A DNA stretch of 64,000 nucleotides from Planosporangium spinosum (GCF_049999945.1 NZ_JBLYUB010000025.1:32654-96653); one strand, 5' to 3'. Positions 41,778 to 50,858 are shown, counted from the stretch's first letter. Program-made: numbers and translations. The notes: generated from the sequence alone by a model not told the origin.

Positions 41778-42437
41778 GTGGCACATCTTGTCTGGGACTG
41801 GAACGGCACCCTGCTCGATGACCTGACCCTCGTGGTCGCGGCGACCAACGTCTCGCTCGCCGGCATGGGCGGCCCGGAGATCACCGCTGACGACCACCGG
41901 CGCGACTTCCGCCGGCCCATCGCCGACTACTACGGCCACGTGCTCGGCCGGTCGGTGTCCCAGGACGAGTTCATCCAGCTCGACCGGGTCTACCACGACT
42001 TCTACCGGGAGGGGCTGCTCGACTGCGCGCTCGCGGCCGACGCGGAGGACGCGATGCGCGCCTGGCCGGGTACCCAGTCCCTGCTGTCGATGTGGTTCCA
42101 CGAGGAGCTCGTCCCCGAGGTGACCCGGCGCGGGCTGCACACCGTGTTCGAGCGCATCGACGGGCTGCGCCCCGGCGTCGTCGCTGGCGGGCACAAGGCC
42201 GAACACCTGGTCGCGCACCTGGACGCGGTCGGCGTGCCGGCCGGCGACGCCGTGCTGATCGGCGACTCCGCCGACGACGCGCACGCCGCGGCGGCCGTCG
42301 GGGCGGCGTGTGTGCTCTACGGCGGCGGCTTCACCCACCCCGACCGGCTGGCCGGGGTCGGAGTGCCGGTGGCGGCCACCCTCGTCGAGGCGGTCGCGCT
42401 GGCCCGCACGGCGGTCGGCGACCAGGCCCTCAGGTAG
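41778..42437 (+). CDS. HAD-superfamily hydrolase (phosphoglycolate phosphatase-like)
   Basis: A 219-residue HAD hydrolase. Motif I is VWDWNGTLLDD: the nucleophile Asp7 is present but the usual second Asp is Asn, a variant common in this actinobacterial subgroup. A helical cap (about 15-85) precedes motif II; the motif III lysine is in GGHKAEHL and motif IV is IGDSADDAHAA. GTG 41778 follows the glutaredoxin stop by 9 bp. Substrate unknown. Its stop is embedded in a 25-bp repeat shared with the convergent response-regulator gene. Confidence 0.85.
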   Translation: MAHLVWDWNGTLLDDLTLVVAATNVSLAGMGGPEITADDHRRDFRRPIADYYGHVLGRSVSQDEFIQLDRVYHDFYREGLLDCALAADAEDAMRAWPGTQSLLSMWFHEELVPEVTRRGLHTVFERIDGLRPGVVAGGHKAEHLVAHLDAVGVPAGDAVLIGDSADDAHAAAAVGAACVLYGGGFTHPDRLAGVGVPVAATLVEAVALARTAVGDQALR

Positions 42438-42493
42438 GCCGGCCGGTCAGGCCCTCAGGTAGGCCGGCCGGTCAGGCCCGCAGGTAGGCCAGC
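42423..42493. repeat. 25-bp tandem repeat spanning two convergent stops
   Basis: CAGGCCCTCAGGTAGGCC starts the unit at 42423 and again at 42448 (identical 25-bp copies), and a diverged third copy (CAGGCCCGCAGGTAGGCC) from 42473. Copy 1 contains the HAD stop (42435-42437); the junction of copies 2 and 3 contains the response-regulator stop (42472-42474). Confidence 0.85.
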
Positions 42494-43164
42494 ACCGCGA
42501 GGACCCGGCGGTGCTGCTCGTCGTCGGGGGCCAGGTCGAGCTTGGCGAACACGTTGCGGACGTGCTTCTCCACCGCGCCCTCGCTGACCACGAGCCGGCG
42601 GGCGATGGCGTTGTTGGAGCGGCCCTCGGCCATCAACGCCAGCACCTCGCGCTCGCGCGGGGTGAGCGTGCGCAGCGGGTCGTCGCGCCGGCGCCGTACC
42701 AGCAGCTGGGCGACGACCTCCGGGTCGAGCACGGTGGCGCCGCGGGCCACCCGCTCGAGGGCGTCGAGGAACTCGCTGACCTCCGCCACCCGGTCCTTGA
42801 GCAGGTACCCGACCGCACCGTGCCGGTCGGCCAGCAGGTCCTGGGCGTACGACACCTCGACGTACTGGCTCAGCACCAGCACCGGCGCGCCGGGCAGCCG
42901 GTCACGCACCTCCACCGCCGCCCGCAGCCCCTCGTCGGTGTGGCTGGGCGGCATCCGGACGTCGACGATCGACACGTCCGGGCGGTGCCGCGTCACCGCC
43001 TCGACCAGCGCCGGCCCGTCCCCGACCGCGGCGACCACGTGGTGGCCGTTCTCGGCGAGCAGGCGTACCAGGCCCTCGCGCAGCAGCACGGCGTCGTCGG
43101 CGATGACGATCCGCAGACCGCCGCGCGGCGGGTCGCCGGCGGCGGTCCGATGGGTGTCGTTCAC
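42472..43164 (-). CDS. NarL/LuxR-type response regulator
   Basis: A 230-residue two-component regulator. The receiver has RIVIADDAVLLREG (acidic pair), phospho-acceptor Asp in VSIVDVRMPP and the K of YLLKDRVAE. The LuxR HTH is TPREREVLALMAEGRSNNAI followed by VSEGAVEKHVRNVF. GTG 43164 overlaps the kinase stop (GTGA), so both are co-translated. Target genes unknown. Confidence 0.92.
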   Translation of the reverse strand: MNDTHRTAAGDPPRGGLRIVIADDAVLLREGLVRLLAENGHHVVAAVGDGPALVEAVTRHRPDVSIVDVRMPPSHTDEGLRAAVEVRDRLPGAPVLVLSQYVEVSYAQDLLADRHGAVGYLLKDRVAEVSEFLDALERVARGATVLDPEVVAQLLVRRRRDDPLRTLTPREREVLALMAEGRSNNAIARRLVVSEGAVEKHVRNVFAKLDLAPDDEQHRRVLAVLAYLRA

Positions 43165-44615
43165 AGATCTCCCGTCGTCAGGGGCGCAGGCAGCATGGCG
43201 CGGACGGTGGTCGGGCCGCCGGACGGGCTGGTGACGGTCAGCTCGCCGCCCACCGCGTGTACCCGGTCGGCCAGGCCGGCCAGCCCGTGCCCCTTCGCCA
43301 GCGCGGCGCCGCCGACGCCGTTGTCGGTGACGGCGACGACCAGCCGGTCGCCCTCGCGGCGCACCGTCACCTGGCACTCGTCGGCCCCGCTGTGCTTGGC
43401 GACGTTGGTCAACGCCTCGGCCAGGACGAAGTACGCCGTCGACTCGACCGCCGCGTCCAGCCGTCCGGGGTCGGGTACCTCCAGGTCGACCGGCACGGTC
43501 GAGCGGCCGGCCAGCGCCGCGACGGCGGCGGCCAGGCCCCGGTCGACCAGGATCGGCGGGGCGATGCCGCGCGACAGCGCACGGAGTTCGTCGAGCGTCT
43601 CGCGGGTCTGCATCAGCGCCTCGGCAACCGTCTGGCGGGCGGCCTGCGGGTCGGTGTCGAGCTGGTGCTGGGCGCGACCGAGATCCATCGCCAGCCGTAC
43701 CAGGCGCTGCTGTGGTCCGTCGTGGATGTCCCGCTCGAGCCGGCGTAGCGCCGTGGCCTCGGCCGACACGGCGGCGGCGCGCTGCGACCGGGCGGTGTCC
43801 CGGGCCGCCTCGGCGGCGGCGTTGGCCTCCTCCAGGCCGCTGATCCTGACCCGCAGTTCCGTCACGCCGGTCAGCAGCGCCTTGCCCAGGTACGCCTGGG
43901 ACAGTGCGCACAGCCGGCTCACCAGCGGCAGCGTGAACAGGAAGAAGATGCCGATGGCGGTGTACAGCACGATCCGCGCCGAGGCGCCGTCGCCCATGCC
44001 GAGGAGTTCGGACAGGTCGGTGTTCCCGGGCGGGTGCGGAAGCGCCCAGTCGTAGGCGGGGTAGAGGACGCCGGTGATCGCACCGGCCCACCAGGTGATC
44101 GCGACCGACCACGTGACGGTCGCCACGACGAACACGATCAGGCCGTGCAGCAGATCGAGCCAGGACTGGGCGTCGGACAGCGACGTGAACAGCCGCCGCC
44201 ACCATCCCGCCCCGGGGGCCGGGCGCTTGTACCGACCGCGGACGTGCGGCTCGTCGAGTACCCGTGAGATCCGCCAGCGTTCCAGCTCGGCGAAGCCGCG
44301 GGCCGCGAACAGGGTGGCGACGAGGACCGGGATGCCCACCACCGTGACCAGCGTCCCCAGACCGACCGAGAGCCCGACGACCAGGACGACGAAGCTGATC
44401 AGGGCCAGCGGAAAGCCGGTGAGCAGGTACACCGAGTCGCCCCCGAGCCGGCGGGTCAGCCGCCGCAGGGGCGGCTCGGCGAGCGCGGGCGGCGTGGGGT
44501 ACGCGTACGGCGCACCGGTCGCCGCCCCGTACGGCGTCGTCCTGTCCCGCGTCACCGTGTCCGCCGCCACCCTGTCCGATGTCGTCGCGTCCGCCGGGTC
44601 GTCCGCCGCCGTCAT
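43161..44615 (-). CDS. Membrane sensor histidine kinase (HisKA_3 type)
   Basis: A 484-residue partner kinase of the downstream NarL-type regulator. It has a Pro-rich N-terminus, about four hydrophobic segments in a sensor domain (VYLLTGFPLALISFVVLVVG; DLLHGLIVFVVATVTWSVA; IVLYTAIGIFFLFTLPLV), a coiled coil, the dimerisation box RRLERDIHDGPQQRLVRLAM with the phospho-His, an N-box LAEALTNVAKHSGA, and a G-box DNGVGGAALAKGHGLAGLAD. ATG 44615 is preferred over 44630 because GAGGA lies 5 nt upstream. Signal unknown. Confidence 0.9.
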   Translation of the reverse strand: MTAADDPADATTSDRVAADTVTRDRTTPYGAATGAPYAYPTPPALAEPPLRRLTRRLGGDSVYLLTGFPLALISFVVLVVGLSVGLGTLVTVVGIPVLVATLFAARGFAELERWRISRVLDEPHVRGRYKRPAPGAGWWRRLFTSLSDAQSWLDLLHGLIVFVVATVTWSVAITWWAGAITGVLYPAYDWALPHPPGNTDLSELLGMGDGASARIVLYTAIGIFFLFTLPLVSRLCALSQAYLGKALLTGVTELRVRISGLEEANAAAEAARDTARSQRAAAVSAEATALRRLERDIHDGPQQRLVRLAMDLGRAQHQLDTDPQAARQTVAEALMQTRETLDELRALSRGIAPPILVDRGLAAAVAALAGRSTVPVDLEVPDPGRLDAAVESTAYFVLAEALTNVAKHSGADECQVTVRREGDRLVVAVTDNGVGGAALAKGHGLAGLADRVHAVGGELTVTSPSGGPTTVRAMLPAPLTTGDL

Positions 44616-45049
44616 ATCCGTCCTCGTCATGCTGGAAACGCTAGGCACCGGGCCCGCTCATCCCCATCCCGCCGGCTGGCGTCTTCGGGGTGAGGCTAGC
44701 CCTACCACCGGCGGCGAGGTGCGCCGTTCGCCGTGACGCGCGGGTACCGACCTGGAGCGTACGTACCCTCGGCGCGTCTTATCCCAGTACGTCCGAATTG
44801 CGCAATAATCGGGGTCGGCGTCCGCCCGTCACGCGGCAGGTCCAGAATGAATGGCACACCGTGTCGCGGGGGCATATCTCGAGCTGTGATGCGTGACGGG
44901 TGGGCGCTGACCACCTGCTTCTTCAAGATCGTGAGTTTGTGCAGGCGTTCACAAACGCCTACTCTGTTACGACGTCGAGCCTGAATAGCACAGCCGTCCT
45001 GTGGCTGAGCACGAGGGGTTCCCAGTAACGTTCGACGTCTCGGAGTCAG
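44616..45049. other. 434-bp divergent region upstream of rex
   Basis: Holds the promoters of the kinase and the rex-hem operon. Visible elements are a Rex operator at 44937-44954, an ATTGCGCAAT palindrome at 44797-44806, and a locally AT-richer tract from 44900 to 45000. I see no convincing gene. Confidence 0.65.
44937..44954. promoter_or_regulatory. Rex operator (ROP)
   Basis: TTGTGCAGGCGTTCACAA matches the Rex consensus TTGTGAAnnnnTTCACAA in 16 of 18 positions: the outer TTGTG and CACAA are perfect. It lies 96 bp upstream of the rex ATG. In Streptomyces Rex represses its own rex-hemACD operon when NADH/NAD+ is high. Confidence 0.85.
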
Positions 45050-45805
45050 ATGAGCCAGCAGCGCAACGGGCAAGCCGCCGGTGTATCCGACGGGGCTGTC
45101 TTTCCGGACCTTCCCGAGGCCACTGTCGCCCGGCTGCCGGAGTATCTCCGCGCCCTGCACCACCTCGCGGAGACCGGTTTCGACACGGTCTCCAGCGAGG
45201 GCCTCGCGGCCGCCGCCGGGGTCAACTCGGCCAAGCTGCGCAAGGACCTCTCCCACCTGGGCTCGTACGGCACCCGCGGGGTCGGCTACGACGTGACGCT
45301 GCTCATCGAGCAGATCGAGCACGTCCTCGGGCTGACCCAGCGGCGGGCCGTCGCCCTGGTCGGCGTCGGTAATCTCGGTCACGCCCTCGCCGGCTACGGC
45401 GGGTTCGGCACCCGCGGGTTCCGGATCGCCGCGCTCTTCGACGCCGACCCCGGGCGGATCGGTGAGCAGATCAACGGACTGGTGGTGCAGGACATCTCCC
45501 GGCTGCCGGAGGTGGTGGCGACGGAGGGGATCTCCATCGCTGTCATCGCCACCCCGGCCGAGGCCGCCCAGTGGGTCACCGACCGGCTGGTCGCCGCCGG
45601 CGTCACCAGCATCCTCAACTTCGCGCCGTGCGTGCTGACCGTCCCCGACGGGGTCGACGTGCGAAAGGTCGATCTCGCGATCGAGCTGCAGATCCTGTCG
45701 TTCCACGAACACCGCAAGTCGGCACTGACCACGCTGCCCCCGCCCGCGCCCAACGGGAGGGTGAAGATCCGTCCAGCCCTTGATGGGGAGGCGCTCGCTA
45801 CGTGA
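45050..45805 (+). CDS. rex: Redox-sensing transcriptional repressor Rex
   Basis: NAD+/NADH-responsive repressor of 251 residues. The N-terminal winged helix is LPEYLRALHHLAETGFDTVS with AAGVNSAKLRKDLSHLGSYG; the C-terminal Rossmann domain has VALVGVGNLGHALAGYGGF and AALFDADPGRIGE, and the domain-swapped helix DLAIELQILSFHEHRK. ATG 45050 has GGAG 4 nt upstream. It overlaps hemA, so Rex is co-expressed with haem biosynthesis. Its operator is visible upstream. Confidence 0.96.
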   Translation: MSQQRNGQAAGVSDGAVFPDLPEATVARLPEYLRALHHLAETGFDTVSSEGLAAAAGVNSAKLRKDLSHLGSYGTRGVGYDVTLLIEQIEHVLGLTQRRAVALVGVGNLGHALAGYGGFGTRGFRIAALFDADPGRIGEQINGLVVQDISRLPEVVATEGISIAVIATPAEAAQWVTDRLVAAGVTSILNFAPCVLTVPDGVDVRKVDLAIELQILSFHEHRKSALTTLPPPAPNGRVKIRPALDGEALAT

Positions 45806-47223
45806 ACCTGCTCGTCGTCGGCGTTTCGCACCGCACCGCCGGGGTTGCCCTGCTGGAGCGGCTCGCGGTGACGCCTGACCAGACCCCCCAGCTGCTCAAC
45901 CGTCTGCTCGCCCAGGAGTTCGTGGGCGAGGCCCTCGTGCTGTCCACCTGCAACCGGGTCGAGGTGTACGCCTCGGTCTCGGCCTTCCACGGCGGCCTCG
46001 CCGACATCGGCGCGGTACTCGCCGAGCGGGCCGGCTGCTCAGTCGCGGACCTGGCCCCCCACCTGTACGTCAGCTACGAGGTCGACGCCGTCCGGCATGC
46101 CTTCCGGGTGGCCGCCGGCCTGGACTCCATGGTCGTCGGCGAGGCGCAGATCCTCGGGCAGCTGCGCGACGCGTACGCGGTCGCAACGGAGTACGGCACC
46201 GCCGGCCGGCTGCTGCACGAGCTGATCCAGCAGGCCCTGCGGGTCGGCAAGCGCGCCCATGCCGAGACCGGTATCGACCGGGCCGGCCAGAGCGTGGTCA
46301 CCGCGGCGCTGAACCTGGGCCTGTCGAGGCTGTACGGCACGCCGACCGAGACCTTCCCGCCGGACGCGCCCGCGGACGCGCTGGTCATCGGTGCGGGTGC
46401 GATGGGTGCGCTCGCGCTGGCCACGCTGCGCCGGGCCGGCGCCGGTCAGTTGTACGTCGCCAACCGGGGTGCCGCGCGGGCACAGCGGCTGGCGGGCAAC
46501 TACGAGGCCGAGGCGGTGTCGTTCGACGACCTCGTCGCGACGCTTGCCCGGGTCGATCTGGTGGTCTGCGCGACCGCCTCGCCCGAACCGGTGCTCACCA
46601 CCGACCTGCTGGTCGCCGCCCGGCGCGCCGGTTCGGCCACCGACCGGCCGCTACTCGTCCTGGACCTGGCCGTGCCGCGCGACGTGGCCGCCGGTGTCGG
46701 GGACCTGCCCGGCGTGATCCTGGTCGACCTCGAACGCCTGGGCCTCGCCGCCGGGGACCGGGCCGGTGAGACTGCCGACGTCATGGGCGTCGCCGGTGAC
46801 GTGGCCCTGCCGGAAGGGCAGGGCCTGGGGCTGCCGGCCGACACCGACGTGCGCGCCGCCGAGACGATCGTCGACGACGAGGTGGAGACGTTCCGTACCT
46901 GGCAGCGCAGCTCCGACGTGGCGCCCACAGTGGCCGCCCTGCGGGCCCGCGCCGACGAGGTCGTGGCGGCCGAGCTGCGCCGGCTGCGGCAGCGCCGGCC
47001 GGACCTCACCGACGATCAGCGCGACGACGTGGCGCACGCGATCCACCGGGTGGTGCAGCGATTGCTGCACCTGCCGTCGGTCCGGGTGCGCCAACTCGCC
47101 GCGGAACCGGGCGGGGAGGCATACGCCCTCGCCCTGCGGGCACTGTTCGACCTGGAGATTCCGCAGGACATCGATCCTGTGGCCGCCTCCGAGGTCGCCG
47201 TCACAGGGCCGGAGGAGTCGTGA
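45802..47223 (+). CDS. hemA: Glutamyl-tRNA reductase
   Basis: Reduces glutamyl-tRNA(Glu) to glutamate-1-semialdehyde with NADPH, the first C5-pathway step to haem. The 473-residue protein has VVGVSHRTAGVALLERL, the catalytic STCNRVE (Cys50), VGEAQILGQLRDAYA, VIGAGAMGALAL (NADP domain) and the dimerisation helices near the C-terminus. An insertion rich in Gly/Asp (about 325-350) precedes the dimerisation region. GTG 45802 overlaps rex by 4 bp. Confidence 0.97.
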   Translation: MNLLVVGVSHRTAGVALLERLAVTPDQTPQLLNRLLAQEFVGEALVLSTCNRVEVYASVSAFHGGLADIGAVLAERAGCSVADLAPHLYVSYEVDAVRHAFRVAAGLDSMVVGEAQILGQLRDAYAVATEYGTAGRLLHELIQQALRVGKRAHAETGIDRAGQSVVTAALNLGLSRLYGTPTETFPPDAPADALVIGAGAMGALALATLRRAGAGQLYVANRGAARAQRLAGNYEAEAVSFDDLVATLARVDLVVCATASPEPVLTTDLLVAARRAGSATDRPLLVLDLAVPRDVAAGVGDLPGVILVDLERLGLAAGDRAGETADVMGVAGDVALPEGQGLGLPADTDVRAAETIVDDEVETFRTWQRSSDVAPTVAALRARADEVVAAELRRLRQRRPDLTDDQRDDVAHAIHRVVQRLLHLPSVRVRQLAAEPGGEAYALALRALFDLEIPQDIDPVAASEVAVTGPEES

Positions 47224-48152
47224 GTGACGTGTACGGGAAGCTGAGGCTCGGCACCCGGGGGAGCGCGCTCGCGGTCGCGCAGTCCGGCATGGTCGCCGAC
47301 GCCGTCCGGGCGAAGACCGGCCGCGAGGTCGAGCTGGTGGAGATCGTGACCGCCGGTGACCGGTCCAGCGCGCCGGTGGCCCGCCTCGGGGTCGGCGTGT
47401 TCGTCAGCGCACTGCGTGACGCGCTCGTCGCCAAGGAGATCGACTTCGCGGTGCACTCCTACAAGGATCTGCCGACCGCGGCCCCGGAGGGCTTGTGCGT
47501 CGCCGCCGTCCCGCCGCGGGAGGATCCCCGCGACGCGCTGGTCGCCCGGGACGGGCTGACGCTGGCGGAGCTTCCCGCCGGCGCCCGGCTGGGTACCGGC
47601 GCGCTCCGCCGGATCGCCCAAATCTCCGCTCTCGGGAGAAATCTGGAATGCGTCCCAATCCGAGGTAATGTTGACACTCGGTTGCGTAAGGTCGCCCAGG
47701 GCGAGCTGGACGGAATCGTCCTGGCGCGCGCCGGCCTGGCCCGTCTCGGCCGGGCGGCCGAGGTGACCGAGATCCTCGACCCGATGCTCATGCTGCCCGC
47801 CCCCGCCCAGGGTGCGCTGGCGGTGGAGTGCCGGGACGACGACGGCGAGCTCATCGAGCTGCTCGCCGCGCTCGACGACGCGGGCACCCGTGCCGCGGTG
47901 ACCGCCGAGCGTGCCCTGCTCGCGGAACTGGAGGCCGGTTGCTCCGCACCGGTCGCCGCTCTGGCCGAGGTCGCCGAAGGCGACCAAGGCCCCGAGATCT
48001 ACCTGCGCGGTGCGGTGTTCAGCCCGGACGGTCGATTCGACGTCCGGCTGTCCCGCACCGGAACGCTCGCCGAGGCGGACCAGGTCGGCCGGCTGCTCGC
48101 CGCCGACCTGCTCGCCGAAGGCGCTGACTCTGTACTGGGGAGTACAGCATGA
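47220..48152 (+). CDS. hemC: Porphobilinogen deaminase
   Basis: Polymerises four porphobilinogens to hydroxymethylbilane on a dipyrromethane cofactor; 310 residues. Key segments are RLGTRGSALAVAQSG, DFAVHSYKDLPT, RIAQISALGRNLECVPIRGN and cofactor-binding LEAGCSAPVA (Cys241). Residues around 135-158 are encoded by an AT-rich codon run (47620-47692) with rare AGA, unlike the flanking GC3 codons. GTG 47220 overlaps hemA; the stop overlaps the hemD ATG. Confidence 0.97.
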   Translation: MSDVYGKLRLGTRGSALAVAQSGMVADAVRAKTGREVELVEIVTAGDRSSAPVARLGVGVFVSALRDALVAKEIDFAVHSYKDLPTAAPEGLCVAAVPPREDPRDALVARDGLTLAELPAGARLGTGALRRIAQISALGRNLECVPIRGNVDTRLRKVAQGELDGIVLARAGLARLGRAAEVTEILDPMLMLPAPAQGALAVECRDDDGELIELLAALDDAGTRAAVTAERALLAELEAGCSAPVAALAEVAEGDQGPEIYLRGAVFSPDGRFDVRLSRTGTLAEADQVGRLLAADLLAEGADSVLGSTA

Positions 48153-49732
48153 CCCGTACCCGTAAGACCGCAGGCCGCATCGTGTTCGTGGGTGCCGGCC
48201 CGGGTGACCCCGGACTGCTCACCCGCCGTGCCCACGACGCCCTGACGACCGCCGACCACATCGTGTACGACCGGCACGTGTCCGAGCCGATGCTCGCCGC
48301 GATCCGGGCGGACGCCGCCCCGGAGACGGAGTTCTCCCCGGCCGAGGGTGCGTCCGGCGACGTGGCCAAGGTGCTGTTGTCGGCGGCCCGCTCCGGGCTG
48401 ACGGCCGTCCATCTCGTCGGTGGTGACCCGCTGGGGCACGAGTCGGTGGTCAAGGAGGTGCAGGCGGTCGCCCGCACCAACGTGCCGTTCGAGGTCGTAC
48501 CCGGCATCGGGACCGCGGCGGGTGTCGCCACCTACGCCGGCGTGCCGCTGCCCGGCGTGCGTACCGTCGTCGACGTCGACGACGTACACACGCTCGACTT
48601 CGAGCCGCTCGCGTCGGCCCTGGCCAGGGGCTCGTCCGTGGCACTCGCGGTGGACGCGGGCGATCTCGCCACGGTGCGGGACGGCCTGCTCGCCGCCGGC
48701 GTCGACCCGGGCACCCCGGTCGCGGTGACCGGCGAGGGCACCGGCGACACCCAGTACACGACGTCGTCCTCGGTGGACAACATGGTCACCGCCGTGATCG
48801 GGTTCACCGGCCGGGTCGTGGTCAGCCTCGGTGAGAGCGTCACCCACCGCGACAAGCTGGGCTGGTGGGAGAACCGCCCGCTGTACGGGTGGAAGGTGCT
48901 CGTCCCGCGCACCAAGGAGCAGGCCGGCGCGATGAGCGCGCGGCTGCGGGCGTACGGGGCGATCCCGTGCGAGGTGCCGACGATCGCGGTCGAGCCGCCG
49001 CGTACCCCGGCGCAGATGGAGCGGGCGATCAAGGGCCTGGTCGACGGCCGGTACGCCTGGGTCGTCTTCACCTCCACCAACGCCGTCCGCGCGGTGTGGG
49101 AGAAGTTCGCCGAGCACGGGCTGGACGCGCGCCACTTCGGCGGCGTGAAGATCGCCTGTATCGGCGAGCCGACCGCCGACGCGGTCCGCGCGTTCGGCGT
49201 GCAGCCGGAGCTGATCCCGTCGGGTGAGCAGTCCTCCGAGGGGCTGCTGGCCGAGTTCTCGCCGCACGACGAGGTGCTCGACCCGGTCGGGCGGATCCTG
49301 CTGCCGCGCGCCGACATCGCCACCGAGACGCTCGCGGCCGGCCTGACCGAGCTGGGCTGGGAGGTCGACGACGTCACGGCGTACCGGACCGTGCGCGCCG
49401 CGCCGCCGCCGGCCGAGATCCGCGACGCGATCAAGTCGGGTGGCTTCGACGCGGTGCTGTTCACGTCGTCGTCGACGGTGCGCAACCTGGTCGGTATCGC
49501 CGGCAAGCCGCACGCCCGCACCGTTGTCGCGGTGATCGGACCGAAGACGTCGGAGACGGCGACCGAGTTCGGCCTGCGCGTGGACGTGCAGCCGCAGCAC
49601 GCGAGTGTTCCCGACCTGGTGGAGGCGCTCGCCGCGTACGCGGTGGAGCTGCGCGAGAAGCTGGCGGCCATGCCGGCCAAGCAGCGCCGCGGATCCAAGG
49701 TCCAGGGCCCGACCGCGCTACGCTACCGCTGA
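48149..49732 (+). CDS. hemD: Bifunctional uroporphyrinogen-III methyltransferase/synthase
   Basis: A 527-residue fusion. The N-terminal SUMT/CobA-like domain (about 1-240) has FVGAGPGDPGLLTRRAHDAL, YDRHVSE and HLVGGDPLGHESVV. The C-terminal HemD domain (about 250-510) has VLVPRTKEQAGAMSARL, WVVFTSTNAVRAVW and LFTSSSTVRNLVG. It makes uroporphyrinogen III and could methylate it toward sirohaem or cobalamin, though some actinobacterial SUMT halves may be inactive. ATG 48149 overlaps hemC. A hairpin separates it from hemB. Confidence 0.93.
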   Translation: MTRTRKTAGRIVFVGAGPGDPGLLTRRAHDALTTADHIVYDRHVSEPMLAAIRADAAPETEFSPAEGASGDVAKVLLSAARSGLTAVHLVGGDPLGHESVVKEVQAVARTNVPFEVVPGIGTAAGVATYAGVPLPGVRTVVDVDDVHTLDFEPLASALARGSSVALAVDAGDLATVRDGLLAAGVDPGTPVAVTGEGTGDTQYTTSSSVDNMVTAVIGFTGRVVVSLGESVTHRDKLGWWENRPLYGWKVLVPRTKEQAGAMSARLRAYGAIPCEVPTIAVEPPRTPAQMERAIKGLVDGRYAWVVFTSTNAVRAVWEKFAEHGLDARHFGGVKIACIGEPTADAVRAFGVQPELIPSGEQSSEGLLAEFSPHDEVLDPVGRILLPRADIATETLAAGLTELGWEVDDVTAYRTVRAAPPPAEIRDAIKSGGFDAVLFTSSSTVRNLVGIAGKPHARTVVAVIGPKTSETATEFGLRVDVQPQHASVPDLVEALAAYAVELREKLAAMPAKQRRGSKVQGPTALRYR

Positions 49733-49745
49733 CGTTTTTCGATGG

Positions 49746-49791
49746 ATCTTGGACACTGAGACCGGTTGTAGCCGGTCTCAGTGTCGAAGAT
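49746..49791 (+). terminator. Hairpin between hemD and hemB (terminator or leader structure)
   Basis: GACACTGAGACCGG (49752-49765) pairs perfectly with 49772-49785 around a 6-nt loop; ATCTT/AAGAT pairs extend it across one mismatch to 49746-49791. It ends just before the hemB Shine-Dalgarno (GGAGGAG), so it could terminate hemD read-through, act as a leader attenuator, or protect mRNA. GTTTTTC directly follows the hemD stop. Confidence 0.6.
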
Positions 49792-49803
49792 TGTGGAGGA
49801 GTC

Positions 49804-50784
49804 ATGTTTCCCACGATTCGCCCGCGGCGCCTGCGCCGTACCCCCGCCATCCGCCGGCTCGTCTCGGAGACCCGGCCCGCCCCGGCCGAACTCGTCCTGC
49901 CGATGTTCGTGCACGAGGGGCTGACCGAGCCGAGGCCGATCACCTCGATGCCCGGCGTGGTCCAGCACTCCCGTGACTCGCTGCGCAAGGCCGCCGTCGA
50001 GGCGGTACAGGCCGGCATCGGCGGGATCATGCTCTTCGGTATCCCGACCACCCGCGACGAGATCGGCTCGGCCGGCACCGACCCGAACGGCATCCTCAAC
50101 GCCGCCCTCCGCGACGTGGTCAGCGAGGTCGGCGACGCCACCGTGGTGATGAGCGACCTGTGCCTGGACGAGTTCACCTCGCACGGGCACTGCGGGGTGC
50201 TCCGGCCGGACGGCTCGGTGGACAACGACGCCACCCTGGCCCGGTACGCCGAGATGGCGCTCGCGCAGGCCGAGGCCGGCGCGCACGTGCTCGGCCCGTC
50301 CGGGATGATGGACGGCCAGATCGGCGTGATCCGCGAGGCGCTCGACGAGGCCGGCCACACCGACACCGCGGTGCTGGCGTACGCGGCCAAGTACGCCTCG
50401 GCGTTCTTCGGCCCGTTCCGGGACGCCGTCGAGTCGACGCTGCAGGGCGACCGCAAGACCTACCAGCAGGACCCGGCCAACCTGCGCGAGGCGATGCGCG
50501 AGGTCGCCCTCGACCTCGCCGAGGGCGCCGACATGGTGATGGTCAAGCCGGCGCTGCCGTACCTCGACGTGGTCTCCGCGGTCGCCGCGAACGTCGACGT
50601 GCCGGTCGCCGCCTACCAGGTGTCGGGGGAGTACGCGATGGTCGAGGCGGCCGCCGCGAACGGCTGGATCGACCGCGAGCGGGTCATCCTGGAGCAGCTC
50701 ACCTCGATCCGGCGCGCCGGCGCGCAGATCATCCTCACGTACTGGGCGGTCGAGGCCGCGCGACTGCTCCGCCAGGACTACTGA
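49804..50784 (+). CDS. hemB: Delta-aminolevulinic acid dehydratase (porphobilinogen synthase)
   Basis: Condenses two 5-aminolevulinates to porphobilinogen; 326 residues. It shows MFPTIRPRRLRRTPAIRRLV, DLCLDEFTSHGHCGVL (metal-site region with one Cys retained, as in Mg-type enzymes), GAHVLGPSGMMDGQIG, the first catalytic Lys in AYAAKYASAFFGPFRD and the Schiff-base Lys248 in MVMVKPALPYLD. ATG 49804 has GGAGGAG upstream. It is the last hem gene, separated from hemD by a hairpin. Confidence 0.97.
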   Translation: MFPTIRPRRLRRTPAIRRLVSETRPAPAELVLPMFVHEGLTEPRPITSMPGVVQHSRDSLRKAAVEAVQAGIGGIMLFGIPTTRDEIGSAGTDPNGILNAALRDVVSEVGDATVVMSDLCLDEFTSHGHCGVLRPDGSVDNDATLARYAEMALAQAEAGAHVLGPSGMMDGQIGVIREALDEAGHTDTAVLAYAAKYASAFFGPFRDAVESTLQGDRKTYQQDPANLREAMREVALDLAEGADMVMVKPALPYLDVVSAVAANVDVPVAAYQVSGEYAMVEAAAANGWIDRERVILEQLTSIRRAGAQIILTYWAVEAARLLRQDY

Positions 50785-50858
50785 GCGACCCGGTCGCTCC
50801 GCCCCGGGTGCTGAAGGCCCGGTCGTGTCGATACGGCGGCAGGGGGTATCCGAGTCGT

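Noticed and set aside
43165..44205. Minus-strand extension of the response regulator upstream of GTG 43164
   Set aside because: It is an out-of-frame shadow of the kinase gene; the receiver domain starts just after GTG 43164.
45001..45049. Leader peptide ORF starting GTG 45001 before rex
   Set aside because: There is no Shine-Dalgarno, and it runs out of frame through rex with Arg-rich low-complexity sequence.
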